Positions 63,564-64,000 of a stretch of 64,000 nucleotides of DNA are shown one piece after another (the first letter of the stretch is position 1; every line of letters starts with the position of its first letter). The notes beneath the pieces were generated by a model. The model ran no database searches. It had not been told where the DNA came from and saw nothing but the letters and a program-made list of their open reading frames with translations. Source of the DNA: Anaspis maculata (taxonomy: Eukaryota > Arthropoda > Insecta > Coleoptera > Scraptiidae); contig OX421968.1 of NCBI GenBank assembly GCA_949128115.1, forward strand, positions 7,750,001 through 7,814,000, read 5' to 3'. Made by a program: the position numbers and the translations under genes.

Positions 63564-64000
63564 ATAAAATTGAAAATTAACCTCAAAAATGCCTTTGTAA
63601 ACAATGAAGAGAAAATGAACTGAACATGTGCAGTTTAGTCTACTACAAGTTAAACAACCTACTACCAGAATAGCCAATTATGTCCAAACCCCAAGCAAAA
63701 TTTCCCCATGACACCGGCGCACGCAGGGGGTTCCCGAGTTGATATCGCGGTGGGATAGGTGTATTGCGGGTTGAAGCGAAGCCTACCTTCACTTTTTTTC
63801 ATTTCTGCATAATTGACCCAAATTTAGGTATCCTGCCCGCCAATCCGCCATAAGCTCATTTCTCGACCGATTTTCTCAAATTTGGTATCAATGGCTAGCC
63901 AATTGGACAGGATACCATTTCCATATGAGAAAATGGCCAACATGTCAAAATTCAAGATGGCGGAAATCATTGAAAAAGGCCTTACTTGTTGGAATAGAAG
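63564..64000. other. Start of another dispersed repeat, no gene
   Basis: From about 63840 the sequence (TTGGTATCAATGGCTAGCCAATTG … CAAAATTCAAGATGGCGGAA) resembles the outer part of the 59.5-kb palindrome and the 11.3-kb MITE. It continues beyond the window. Confidence 0.5.

Overview
This is a gene-poor, repeat-dense, AT-rich piece of an arthropod nuclear genome, almost certainly an insect. The evidence is spliced genes with GT-AG introns, non-LTR retrotransposon remnants, hAT, Harbinger and foldback MITE families, and many elements ending in CAGGGTGT/ACACCCTG. The recurrent TAGGTACCTA-like motif is compatible with a hemipteran such as a scale insect or whitefly, but I would not assign the order from this window.

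Three real genes are supported, all on the + strand. (1) The last three coding exons of syndecan lie at 12650-13277: two ectodomain exons, then an exon with the transmembrane segment and cytoplasmic tail ending EFYA. A long 3'UTR follows to about 14.75 kb. The sequence before 12650 is probably syndecan intron and upstream DNA filled with repeats. (2) A two-exon CMC2 homologue lies at 35937-36241, an 81-residue twin-CX9C factor of cytochrome c oxidase biogenesis. (3) A leprecan/prolyl 3-hydroxylase gene lies at 36775-55449. Six shared exons encode the N-terminal CX3C/TPR-like half. Three further exons add the complete 2-oxoglutarate/Fe(II) dioxygenase domain, giving 643 aa. A possible alternative terminal exon at 54094-54132 with its own AATAAA would instead give a 405-aa, dioxygenase-less protein resembling CRTAP in layout and length.

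The rest is mobile DNA. Seven non-autonomous hAT-type elements have perfect 8-bp target-site duplications (21312-22079, 22951-23464, 30765-30971, 31438-34349, 41752-42577, 46900-47259, 63042-63555). Long foldback elements with arms of 0.3-1.5 kb lie at 1435, 5855, 7376, 14947, 18232, 19266, 28348, 38079, 41714, 53531 and 59570. There are also two 5'-truncated CR1/Jockey-like LINEs, Harbinger transposase fragments, a gypsy-type solo LTR and a relative, tRNA-derived SINE-like segments and several minisatellites.

The most unusual locus is 31438-34349. It is a hAT-like element with 11-bp terminal inverted repeats (TIRs), tandem TATCGATA-rich ends and a perfect 8-bp TSD. It carries an antisense R2-like reverse transcriptase gene (zinc finger to YLDD palm) that keeps its 5' part and lacks its 3' end, the reverse of normal LINE truncation, and that is itself interrupted by two MITEs. 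The second main candidate is the CRTAP-like alternative ending of leprecan. The window also contains natural empty sites for two of its own insertions.
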